Source: Kalaharituber pfeilii (taxonomy: Eukaryota; Ascomycota; Pezizomycetes; Pezizales; Pezizaceae). Taken from it: 16,831 bases of DNA. Position numbers and translations under genes: made by a program. Of the stretch, positions 1-8,612 are shown one piece after another. Each line of letters opens with the position of its first letter. Positions within the stretch are counted from its first letter, which is position 1. The notes under the pieces are model-generated. The model had not been told where the DNA came from, did no database searches, and was given only the letters and a program-made list of their open reading frames with translations. The stretch spans positions 1 to 16,831 of the forward strand of contig WHUZ01000267.1 in NCBI GenBank assembly GCA_015179045.1, written 5' to 3'.

Positions 1-2181
1 GATCTAGATAATAGTAAGAGTAATAACAAAAGTGCAGAAGTGCTTGTACAGAAAGGGAGAGTAGTATAGGTAATAGTAGATATTAAAGGAGGCTTTAATA
101 TTATAAAGAAGGAGATGGTCTTAAGAAGAATTGAGGAAAGAAGGAGCAAAAATATGAGAAAGAAGCATAAGTAGCTAGAGGAGTTTATAGAAGATAGAGA
201 GTTTAGAGTGTAATGAGATAGTAAGAAGAAAAGGAGAGGCAGGTTAAATATAGAGGTTCCATAAGAGTTACTACTATTACTAGTTATCTTTTTTATCTTT
301 ATAGCTCCCATTATTGAGAAGATAGAGAGAAGGTTAAAGGAGGTAGTCATGGGAGTAGAGATAGAAGTGCTATTATATATTAATGACCTAGCAGCAATGA
401 TTCTGAACTAGCACAGGTACTGAGATATAGAATAGCTTAGGAAGAAAGTGAAGGTAGCAATAGTAGAAGTAGCAGAAGAAGATTAGATCCTACTGGAGGA
501 GTCAAAGTAGGAGAAAATAACTTTCAAAGTGGGAAAGAGATAGAAGAAGGAGGGAGAGATGCTGAAGTAACTGGGAGTCATTTTTAATAAGAGGCTGACC
601 TTTAGTACATATTAGCAAAATAGGCTGAGTAGGGCAAGGAGACTAGCAGAGGTACTCTTAGGACTAGAAAATTGAGACTAGTAGATATTATCACAGAGCT
701 GACTACAAGCATATATAGGGATACTAAAGATAGTGGTGATATAGAGGAGTAAGATTGGGTCGAGAGGCCAAAAGGAGTAGAAAAAGAAGATGGAGTGATT
801 ATAGCTGCAAGTTTTAAAGAGAGTAGCTGAAGGAGAAAGAGTACTAGAGTAGAAGAAGTAAATGTAGTTTATGGAGTAGAAAATATAGAGATAGTACTAG
901 ATGGCATACAAGTAAGGGTAATTTTCTTAGAGGTGGAGGTACTATTAGAGCTAGTAGAGCTTTACATAGGTAACTTCAGAATAGAGAGTAAGAAGAGAGA
1001 AAAAGAGGTGAAAAACTGAAGAGATTGAGGGTACAGTAGGCAGTAGCTGAGAATAATAGGAATAAAGTAGTCTTAGACTACTGACAAGGTTAGCAGGTAA
1101 AATTCATAGAGAAGGAGAAGATCTCGTAAGGAAAAGAGTATAAGAAGATAGAGGTAGAGACTATAGTGAGGCTAGAAAGAAAAAAGGAGGAAAGAAAGGA
1201 GTATAAGACCTTAGTTAAAGAAGCTGGAAGAGGAAAAATAGTCTTTTTTTTAGATAGTAGTAAGATTAAAGATAGCAAAATAGGAGTAAGAGTATAGGAG
1301 AGATTAGTAGTAGTAGTATAAGTGGTAGGGGGAATAGCAATAGTTTTTGATAGAGAGGTGAGAGGAGTGAGAAGAGTACTAGAGGTATATTAGAGTATAT
1401 ACTAGTTCTAGTTTACTTAAACTTACAAGCTACTATTATAGCCATTCAGAAGGTATGCAAGAAGAAAAAGAGAAAAACTAAGTATATAAGAAAGGTGGTG
1501 GATGTAGTAGTAAGGAGAAAAAAAAAGGGAAGAGATATAAAGTAGATATGTATTAAAGCTTATATCAGAATTACAGAAAATAAGAAGGTAGATGAGTAGG
1601 TAAAGAAGTAGATAGTGATGTAGGAGAAGGAGATAGCTACTAGAACTAGAGTATGCCAGAGGATGAAGGTATGAAGGAAGGAGAAAAGAAAAGTGGGAAG
1701 CTTTAGAGGAGGAAAGATTATGAAGTAGAGTAGGATAGCAGTATTAAACTTTACTAGTTTGCAACTAGAGCAAGAAAGGTATACTAGATAGTTGAAAAAG
1801 CTAGGAGTGCAGTGGCAGAATTAGATAGGTATAGATATAGGAAGGTGCAAATAGAGTAGGATTTCACTTTCTGATATAGAAGCTAGAAGAACTGCCTAAA
1901 AGGTAAAGTGACATAGGAAAGGAGTAGAAAAGAAAAGTAGAGAATAGGGAGAAGTATAATATTTTAGAAAATTTCTTTACTAGAGTCAAGTTCTAGAAGG
2001 TAGAAGAATGTAAAGTAAAGTTGTAGAAGCTAAGAGAGTAGGGATGATGATGGATAGGGGCTATTTATATAGAGAGTTAGTTTATCCTGTCTTTAGACTA
2101 TAAGGACTTACTTAGAGACCTTGCTATAGCTTAGTCCTATAAGTAGAGTTATATGATTTAAGAAAAAAAAAAAAAAAAAAA
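1..2181 (+). mobile_element. RIP-degraded LINE (Tad1-like), 3' part, copy 1
   Basis: This is the 3' part of a non-LTR retrotransposon whose 5' end lies left of the window. In one frame (codons in phase with base 1) the reverse transcriptase can be followed through many stops. A decayed PQG-type motif sits near 256-270 (VP, then TAA where Q is expected). The catalytic YxDD box at 376-387 reads YIND. The motif LGVIFNKRLTF runs from about 571. After a frame change, an RNase H start motif reads FFLDSSKIKDSKIGVRV, with DSSK at 1253-1264. The copy ends in 19 A at 2163-2181. RT followed by RNase H and a poly-A tail fits the Tad1/I group known from ascomycetes; the clade is my inference. The coding strand is strikingly purine-rich, and stops are mostly TAG/TAA one transition from Gln or Trp. 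It cannot be active. Confidence 0.85.
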
Positions 2182-2202
2182 GAAATGTATAGCACCTATG
2201 CT

Positions 2203-2239
2203 AAGAAACTATAGAGCTACAGCTACTCTATAGTTTCTT
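2203..2239. repeat. Perfect 14 bp inverted repeat (hairpin)
   Basis: AAGAAACTATAGAG at 2203-2216 is the exact reverse complement of 2226-2239, with a 9-base loop. It starts 21 bases after the A-tail of LINE copy 1. A perfect stem in otherwise decayed DNA is notable. It may be a remnant of a small inverted-repeat element; no function is shown. Confidence 0.7.
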
Positions 2240-2287
2240 GACATGATTAGATAAGGTAGCATACATGTCTTATATTAAAAGTATCAC

Positions 2288-2383
2288 AATAGTAGTATAC
2301 TTTTATAGTATAGTAGTAGCATATCTTTATAGTATAATAATATTATACTCTTGAGGTACAATGGTAGTATACCTTTGCAGCAG
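2288..2383. repeat. 24 bp tandem repeat, four units
   Basis: Four consecutive 24-base units start at 2288, 2312, 2336 and 2360. Their core resembles GTAGTATAC-TTTATAGTAT. The last unit is the least AT-rich (ATGGTAGTATACCTTTGCAG), and the others differ from it mainly by transitions toward A/T. It is a decayed minisatellite between LINE copy 1 and the inverted satellite block. Confidence 0.65.
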
Positions 2384-2469
2384 CACTATAATAGTATTTA
2401 TACTTGGTGTGACTTATAAGCTAGATTTGCTGAGTGAGTTATAAGTACAAACTAGTTTATTTATTATAT

Positions 2470-2870
2470 TGAAAGTTTAAGAGGACATACTATATCTATT
2501 AAGTTGAGCTTATATTGCTATATTATATGGTAGTGAGAAAGGCTATCTTACCTATTAATAGAGCTCATTCTGTAGTATATAGAGTATTGAGAGGAGCTGC
2601 TAAACCTATTAATAGCACTTATTTTATAGTATATTATGTTATTGAGAGGGACCTGCTATAGTTATCAAATTTAACTTATATTGCTATATCTTATACTATG
2701 AAGTAGAAAGAGTCCTATCAGATTCAATTTATTGTACACTATTTAAGAGGACTTATTATACCTATTAAATTCAGCTCATCTTGCCACATCTCATACTATT
2801 AAGTGGAAAAAGTCCTATCAGATTTAGTTCATTGTATACTATTTAGGAGAGCCTGCTATACCTGTCACTG
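2470..2870 (-). repeat. ~56 bp satellite, RIP-degraded block A (inverted)
   Basis: About seven diverged units of 47-58 bases are recognised by the recurring order GAGAGGACCTGCTATACCT, ATTAAATTGAGCTCA, ATTGCCATATCTCATA. GAGCT-type anchors fall near 2507, 2562, 2614, 2672, 2726, 2773 and 2826. Read in reverse complement it is the family seen at 4440-4775 and 16232-16831. Units differ by many transitions. Confidence 0.7.
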
Positions 2871-4438
2871 TAATATTCGCATCAACAAATATGCTCTCAA
2901 TATATTAATAAATATGTCAAGTATAGTCAGCAACCTCATTACAACTAAACTTAATATAAGAATATAGAGTAATTTTAGTAATATTAATAGGCAACTTGGA
3001 AATATACTGATTAATAGCCTATCATACCTATATTATACTACTAGGATTCAGTAGTATAAACTAGTAATACAAAAATGTACTAATTAACAGCCTATTATAA
3101 GCATATTATACTAGTCAAGGCTATCTATATAAATAGCAACTAGAGGCTATACTCTGGTAGCTGACCTACTTGATGAGTAGTTCAGTAAGTGATGGCTCAC
3201 TAGATGGCCTATATAATAGTGTAGGCTTTTTGAACAATGTCTTAAGAAGGCATCTTAGGTATACTGTAATATTACTAGATTTAAATAATTGACCATCCTA
3301 AAGATATTAGATATATTAGGTATCTTAAGTATATTCAATACATACCTTAGATATTAGGCATCTTAAGTATATCAAGTATATAGAGCATGAGATTGGGCAT
3401 ATTTGACCAATTAAGTGTATTAGGTATATTAGCCATATTGAATATATTGGATATGTTAAGTATATTAAGTATACACTTCTTACTCATATATTAAGTATAA
3501 TAAATAAAATGATAATGCTAATAACCATAGTATGCCAAATATCTTATATATACTCATATGCATACTCAATATACTAGAGATACCTAGTATCTTATACATA
3601 TACTTAGTATGCTTAAAGTACCTGATATATTTAATACTTTTAGAGTAGTCTATTTTCTGAATCTGACAATATCATAGTATGTCTAAAATACTCTTTCAGG
3701 GTTTTACTCAATTGATTTAAAGTTTATAAGGCTGCGCCCTGCTACTGCTTATTAGGCTACTTATAGAGCTACTTTACTTATAGGGCTACTTATTAGGTTA
3801 CTTATTAGGTTAGCTATTACAGTCGCTAATTATTACTTATAGGGGTCAGCTAGTAGGCTTTACTAGTATAATATGGGTATAATAGACTATTAATCAGTTT
3901 GATTAGTTCCTTTCAGCTACTGATAAGCTAAAAATGTATTATTTATAGGGATAGCAAAGCCTATTCTTAGTATAAGCTCAATATAATAGGTATAGTAGGC
4001 CTTTGACATAATATATTCTATATTTTTTCAGATAGGTGCTCAGCATGCTCAATATACTCAATATACTCAATATGCTAGAATATAGATTTGAGATTAAATT
4101 TATACTATTACTAAAGGAATAGTATATAGTAGCTCACTTATAAGCTCTCTATTGAGTTATTGAATTAGGTACTAATAAAGTTGCTTAGACTACTCTAGCC
4201 AGTTCTACAGGTCAGCTGAGATAGCTTATAATAGTAACTAGACTATTAAGTATAGTAGTATAACATAATTAGACTAAGTATAGAATAAGTTACTAATTAA
4301 TCTAGTTTTAGTAAGCTAGTTCTAGCTTATATATTGATACTATAAGAATTGTCCTAATTACATATTGAATTGAAAGTCAAGTCAGAAGTCAATTTTTATT
4401 AAGTAGTCTTGCAAAGAGGTAAGGCAATATATTATACA
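2871..4438. other. AT-rich, gene-free decayed repeat DNA
   Basis: No open frame of note occurs on either strand. About 3240-3660 is built of short, imprecise repeats of the AAGTATATTAAGTATAT type, dense in TpA. About 3725-3860 is slightly richer in G+C and contains several imperfect repeats of CTACTTATTAGG and related forms. The remainder looks like heavily RIP-mutated transposon or satellite debris. I cannot identify the parents. Confidence 0.6.
4039..4076. repeat. 9 bp tandem repeat CTCAATATA, four units
   Basis: CTCAGCATG, CTCAATATA, CTCAATATA and CTCAATATG follow each other without spacing from 4039. The outer units differ from the inner ones by transitions, as in the other repeats here. 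It is too short to assign a role. Confidence 0.7.
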
Positions 4439-4439
4439 A

Positions 4440-4775
4440 CTTACTTATATACTTACTTATACATATCAACAGCTCTCTCTCACTAGCATAAGATATGACA
4501 ATATAAGCTCAATTTATAAGTATAGTGGGTCTCTTTCAATGTGGTAAAAAGTATAAATATAAGCTTAATCTGATAGATATTGCAGGACTCTTCAATAGTA
4601 CAAGAATGGTAGTATGAGTTTAATTCTACATGTATAGTAAGATTGTTCTATAGTATGAGAAGTAGTAACATAAGCTCAATTTACAAGTATAGCAGGTGTC
4701 TTTCCATATTATGATCTCTTTTAATATTGCAAGAAGTATAAACATAAGTTTAATGTAATATATATTATAAAGCTC
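4440..4775 (+). repeat. ~56 bp satellite, RIP-degraded block B (direct)
   Basis: Units are anchored by AGCTCAATTTA-type starts at about 4506, 4562, 4617 and 4673, spaced 55-56 bases. A further anchor lies near 4747 and a partial unit near 4471. The block is in direct orientation relative to 16232-16831 and inverted relative to 2470-2870. It runs straight into the T-tract of LINE copy 2, so that LINE may have inserted into the array. Confidence 0.75.
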
Positions 4776-6205
4776 TTTTTTTTTTTTTTTTTTTCTAAAT
4801 CATATAACTCCACTTGTAGTACTAAGCCATGGCAGGATTCTTAGACAAGCTTTTATAGCTCAGAAATAGGCTAAACTAACTCTCTATATATATGGTCCTT
4901 ATAGGCTATTACTTCTACTCTCTTAGCTTCTAGAACTTGACTCTATATTCTTCTACCTTCTAAAACCTGATTCTAGTAAAGAAATTCTCCAAAATATCAT
5001 ACTCTTCCTTATTCTCTATCTTTCTTTTCTACTTCTTTCCTATATTACTCTATCTTCTGAATGATTCTCCTAGCTTTTATATTGGAAAATGAGATGCTCC
5101 TCTATTTGTATCTTCCTATACCTATACCTATCCAATTCCACTACCCCTAGCTTCTTCAACTACCTCGTACACCTTTCTCACTCTAGTTGCAATATAGTAA
5201 AGTTTAATATTACCATCCTACTCCATTCTATAACCTTTCCTCCTACAAAGCTCTCCACTTTTCTCTTCTCCTTCCTTAATATCTTCACTCTCTAGTATAC
5301 TGCAGTTCCGGTGGCTACCTTCTTCCTCTGCATTATCATTCCCTTCTTTACCTACTCATCTACCTTTTTATTTTCTACAATTCTGATATGAGTCTTAAAC
5401 TATATCTACTTTATATCTTTTCTTTTCTTTTTCTTCCTTACTACTACATCTACTACCCTTCTTATATTCTCAGTATTTCCTTTTTCTTCTTTATCTACCT
5501 TCTGAATTGTTATAATAGTAGCTTTTGAGTCTAAGCAAACTAGGACCAGTATATCTTCTAGTACACCCTCTAATACTCCTCTTACCTCTCTTTACTATCT
5601 GTCAAAAACCATTACTATTTTCCCTACTATCTCTACTACTACTACTAATCTCCTTCATACTCCTGCTCCCATCTTACTATCCTCAATCTTACTACTATCT
5701 GAGCATAAGACTACTTTTTATCTTTCAACTTCCTCAACTGAGATTTCTTACTCCTCTCTTCTTTTCTTCGTTCTTTTCAGCCTTACTGCAGTCTCCACTT
5801 CTACCTTCTTATACCTCCCTCTCTATGAGATCTTCCCCTCCTCTATAAACCTTACCCACTGACCTTACTAGTAGTCTACTACTGCTTTATCCCCATTATT
5901 CTTAGTTACTGTCTACTACACTCCCTAGTCTCTCTAGTTTTTTACCTCTTCTTCTTTCTCCTCACTTCCTATTCTGGAGTTACTCATATAAAGCTCTATC
6001 AGCTCTAATAGTACCTCTACCTCTTATATGATCATACTTGCTTGTGCACCCTCTAGGACTATCTCTATGTCTTCTACTGTATAAACCACATTTACTCCTT
6101 CCACTCTAACACCTTTCTCTCCTCTAGTTGCTCTTTTTAAAACTTGTAGCTGTAATTACTCTATCTTCTTCTTCTACTTTTTCTAGCCTCTCTATCTAAT
6201 CTGTC
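4776..6205 (-). mobile_element. RIP-degraded LINE (Tad1-like), 5'-truncated, copy 2
   Basis: Read on the - strand this matches copy 1 from about base 755 to its poly-A tail, so the two copies form inverted arms. It ends in a 19 T tract at 4776-4794 (the A-tail on -). Directly inside the tail, both copies share the reverse complement of CTAAATCATATAACTC. The RNase H start is better preserved than in copy 1: SDSSKIEDSKMGAGV, with the DSS codons at 5691-5699. The 5' truncation near 6205 is typical of LINE insertion, although I found no clear target duplication. Long + frames here (for example 5525-5848) are antisense shadows of the pyrimidine-rich strand. Frameshifts and stops make it non-coding. 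The 5' boundary is uncertain by about 20 bases. Confidence 0.85.
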
Positions 6206-6285
6206 ATGACTTAGCAATTTAGATAACTAACTATAAAGGTTGTTTTCCAAATTCCTAAGTCTTGAGCTAACAGTTACCCTGAATA

Positions 6286-6343
6286 ACAAATAAGTCATGT
6301 ATTACTAACAAATCATGTATTACCAACAAATCATGCATTACTA
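6286..6343. repeat. 18-22 bp tandem repeat, three units
   Basis: Three consecutive copies of ACAAATCATGTATTACTA start at 6286 (22 bases with a 4-base insertion), 6308 and 6326. The last two differ only by transitions. It is a small minisatellite just inside LTR-like block 1. Confidence 0.8.
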
Positions 6344-6414
6344 AGAAAAGGAGGATTAATAATTATGTATGATAGTTTTCTTTAAAGATACTATCAAAAG
6401 AAATATAACTAATC

Positions 6415-6548
6415 AATGAGTCAACTAGTGACTCAAGGAATAAGTCAAGGAATGACTCAAGGAATGAGTCAAGGAATAACTCAAGGAATGAGTTAAAGAA
6501 TGAGTTAAGGAATGAGTCAAAGCATGAGTCTAGGAATGACTTAAGGAG
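6415..6548. repeat. 12 bp minisatellite rich in TGASTCA sites
   Basis: About eleven units of a 12-base repeat, consensus AATGASTCAAGG, run from 6415 to 6548. Perfect TGAGTCA/TGACTCA palindromes, the core recognised by Gcn4/AP-1 type bZIP factors, start at 6417, 6429, 6453, 6465 and 6513, all separated by multiples of 12. Most other units are single-transition variants (TAAGTCA, TAACTCA, TGAGTTA), which RIP at TpG/CpA would produce. On the - strand the array reads as a repetitive SFLDSFLESFLD stretch, which I regard as a by-product. Confidence 0.8.
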
Positions 6549-6734
6549 AATCATGTAGTGAGTTGAAAGACCCACACCAAAACTCATGTATTCGAAAAAG
6601 GATCTTAGCAGAGCGTATTTAAGGCGCTCGATCTGCTCGCAGAGATAGTTGTTCAGAGTTCTTAAGCCAGAGCACACAGGAAGTACCTTCACTCTGACTT
6701 CTCTGAAGGTATCTAAAGTTTAGATAGTTTTAGT

Positions 6735-7103
6735 ATGGATAGGACACAATTCAAAGCAATTAGACTTATCTCTCCTTCCACTTCACTAGTGAATAAGTAT
6801 AGATTCTACAGCAACTGTATCTCTGAGTATAGCCTTTCTTTATTCTTCATAGTTTGCAGTTTAAATACCTTAACTGGCATATACTTAATAAAACTATTGG
6901 GCTCACTATCACCTTGTCAAAGAAGGATACTGCAAGTACTCTTTAAGTTTAGAGACTTTCAGGCAGAAGGACAACTTCTTAAGAATCACTCAAGAGATAG
7001 AAGGGTAACTATAGAATTCATTCAGTATATAAGTCAAGAAGAAACAATATTATACTACCCACAAATAATAATCTTATATTCTTGCACTAAGAACTTGTTC
7101 TAG
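6735..7103 (+). CDS. Small hypothetical ORF, 122 codons
   Basis: An ATG-started frame of 122 codons ends in TAG at 7101-7103. I recognise no family. The first residues read MDRTQFKAIRLISPS, and residues around 32-56 are hydrophobic. It lies just right of LTR-like block 1, where a retrotransposon's first gene would be, and ends about 60 bases before the stop of the opposing gene at 7162. The sequence TGGATAGGACAC overlapping the start could act as a tRNA primer site if the LTR idea is right. It has no motifs, no visible promoter and no homologue I can recall, so it may be a chance frame or the antisense of the neighbouring gene's 3' region. Confidence 0.2.
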   Translation: MDRTQFKAIRLISPSTSLVNKYRFYSNCISEYSLSLFFIVCSLNTLTGIYLIKLLGSLSPCQRRILQVLFKFRDFQAEGQLLKNHSRDRRVTIEFIQYISQEETILYYPQIIILYSCTKNLF

Positions 7104-7430
7104 TTCCTCTAAGTAAAATACTTCATCTATCTAAAGACTCTTGAAGATTTACCTGGGAAAGCTAGGCAACTTCCTTAATAGACAGAATATAAGGTGGTGG
7201 TAATTCAGTAAAAATAAACTCCTCCCTTACCCTTCTCCTCTCTCTTAAAAACTTATAATAAGACCAGGACAAACAAACAATAATAACAAGAGCAACAGTA
7301 GTAAACAAAGGCAAGAAAATAATTAAACCAACAGCATCCAAAGATAAAGGAAGAGAAAAAAAACCAGACCCTTTAGTACCAGAGCTTTTAGGAGGCTTAT
7401 AAACTCTGAAGAAAAACAAATTAACCATCT

Positions 7431-7510
7431 CTGCAACCTGTTAAGGATTACCTCCAGGTTAGCATTTGGAGAAATCTTAACATTTTTAAGTCTTGCAAAA
7501 GTGGACTTAC
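7431..7510 (-). other. Spliceosomal intron, 80 nt
   Basis: On the - strand the donor is GTAAGT (base 7510 downward). A TGCTAAC branch site lies at 7458-7464, and the acceptor is TTGCAG ending at 7431. Another AG at AACAG (7438) would join out of frame and hit a stop after five codons, whereas TTGCAG joins exon 1 in phase to the membrane-helix exon. Size and signals are typical of filamentous fungi. Confidence 0.7.
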
Positions 7511-7998
7511 CTTAAGACCTACCAAACCATTCACCTCTCTCCTTCATACCAGCAAGAACCTCAACAGCAGACAAAATAGTAGTCTAACCCTTTACTCCCT
7601 CACTATTAACAACCAAAGGACTTCTTGTAGCAGAACTTCTGGCCTCAGGAGTAGAAACAATCTGAGGACTAATAGCCTATGCAAAGGACCCCATAGGCTG
7701 AGAGGCAAGAGGTCCCTCCAGAGCAATCCAATCTGCCATATCCTGATCCTGAAGATCTCCAGTTAGAGCCAAACAATACTTATCAAGAAGATAGAAAGTA
7801 TCTTTAGAAGGAATAGGGCCAGCAAGAAGGTCAACTTGAATAGAATTGTCAACCACCCTAGAAAAATGGCAAGGTCTCCTAGTATAAAAGAAAGAACTAG
7901 AAAAAAGCTCAGATTGAATACTCTCTTTTGCTTTGTGTATTGTCTCAGCAAGAAAAAGGGTATCTTGTCTTGCAGTAAACCAAGAAACAGTGGAAGCA

Positions 7999-8016
7999 AT
8001 AAAAGGAAAAGGAGCA
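7999..8016 (+). other. Polypurine tract candidate before LTR-like block 2
   Basis: AATAAAAGGAAAAGGAGC is followed by three bases and then TGTTACGG at 8020. The gypsy element in this window has the same arrangement on its own strand (AAGAAGGGAAG, TAC, TGTTATAGG). In a + oriented LTR element this would prime plus-strand synthesis. It also lies antisense to codons of the gene at 7162-8048. Confidence 0.35.
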
Positions 8017-8019
8017 CCT

Positions 8020-8400
8020 GTTACGGCTAAGGTAAGACTTACTTGCATAAGAGAACAGTTACCCTGAACTGTTCATAAGACCAATGCTGCTAAAGCGACC
8101 TGATCACCCATGAGGCTTGGTAGAAAGTTCTTTGTTGTTCGAATAGGGAAGTGCTAAGGAAGTATATGTCATTGTTTATAGTCTTTGACTTGTTAAGCAC
8201 TCAGTGTATGCGCACATGCATCAGTAACTACTTTTGCATGTTTCTTTATTATGATTATTGGGATTGTTGAATTGCCGTTTCTTTATTTGCTTGCCTAGTC
8301 ATGTATGATACACTCAGTCTATTTAAGTACAGGCGATAGCACAGTGGAAGAATCAAAATACAAGCAGTGTTCTAAGTTCTCTATACTTCTGAAACCTATT
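8020..8400 (+). repeat. LTR-like block 2 (tentative)
   Basis: The block starts TGTTACGG, the same terminal octamer as the gypsy LTR at 8760. It contains the 15-mer shared with 6269-6283, which here forms part of a hairpin (GAACAGT 8053-8059 with ACTGTTC 8068-8074), and a TATA-like TATTTAAG at 8320. The 3' end is not defined. No gene is seen in 8050-8400 apart from the start of the opposing gene. Confidence 0.35.
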
Positions 8401-8462
8401 GTTTCCTCATTACGCCCATGAACTGCTACGCACCGCACGCAAAACAGCTACCCTTCCAGCCC

Positions 8463-8612
8463 ATAGCATATACGCCTCCATGGCCATCTTGACTCGTAGC
8501 ATATACGCCTCTGTAGCCTTTCCGGCCTGCCATATATACGCCTTTGTAGCCTTTCTGGCCTGCAGTATATACGCCTCCATAGCAACTCCGGCCTGCCAAA
8601 TACGCACCTCCG
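8463..8612. repeat. 33 bp tandem repeat, about 4.5 units, frame-preserving
   Basis: TATACGCC anchors recur every 33 bases (tacgcc at 8471, 8504, 8537, 8570) with a shorter last unit near 8601. Units share TATACGCCTCCGTAGCC and CCGGCCTGC. The period is a multiple of three, so both strands stay open: + reads 11-residue repeats like SIYASVAFPAC, and - reads GYKGVYMAGRK-like repeats. On + the first in-frame ATG lies inside the array (8480), and on - no ATG precedes the array, so I do not call a gene. CpG is retained and G+C is visibly higher than in neighbouring DNA. Confidence 0.75.

Larger units (their letters stand above)
6241..6730 (+). repeat. LTR-like block 1 (degenerate, tentative)
   Basis: The block begins TGTTTTCC and contains AACAGTTACCCTGAA at 6269-6283, which recurs exactly at 8054-8068 at a similar distance from that block's TGTTACGG start (28 versus 34 bases). 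Both blocks then share ATAAG(T/A)C and later a TATTTAAG box (6625 and 8320). Block 1 is longer because it carries two minisatellites. Its end is a guess, and overall similarity outside these points is weak. Confidence 0.35.
7162..8048 (-). pseudogene. Two-exon gene for C-terminal membrane protein with PPPY tail; three premature stops
   Basis: Exon 1 (8048 to 7511) starts at an ATG and reads MQVSLTLAVTGAPFPF. An 80-base intron follows (7431-7510), then exon 2 (7430 to 7162). Joining at the TTGCAG acceptor keeps the frame, giving about 268 codons. The N-terminal ~200 residues look soluble and match no family I know. Exon 2 encodes a hydrophobic helix (LIIFLPLFTTVALVIIVCLS), a basic stretch RERRRVREE that predicts a cytosolic side, and PPPY at 7189-7200. 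PPxY is the ligand of WW domains, for example of Rsp5/Nedd4 ubiquitin ligases. Three stops interrupt exon 1: TAG at 7677-7679, TAG at 7584-7586 and TAA at 7512-7514. Each is one C-to-T change from a Gln codon in CpA context (the TAGs also from Trp), so the simplest reading is RIP inactivation. The true start could lie upstream in another exon. Confidence 0.55.

Noticed and set aside
5525..5848. 107-codon + frame, very hydrophobic (leucine/serine rich)
   Set aside because: It is antisense to LINE copy 2 across its RNase H region; the hydrophobic reading follows from the pyrimidine-rich strand.
6363..6692. 109-codon - frame with SFLDSFLESFLD repeats
   Set aside because: The repeats are the translation of the 12 bp minisatellite; there is no other support for a protein.
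7763..8017. 84-codon, strongly hydrophobic - frame overlapping exon 1
   Set aside because: It is a shifted frame of the spliced gene; the leucine/phenylalanine bias comes from T-rich sequence and it does not connect to exon 2.
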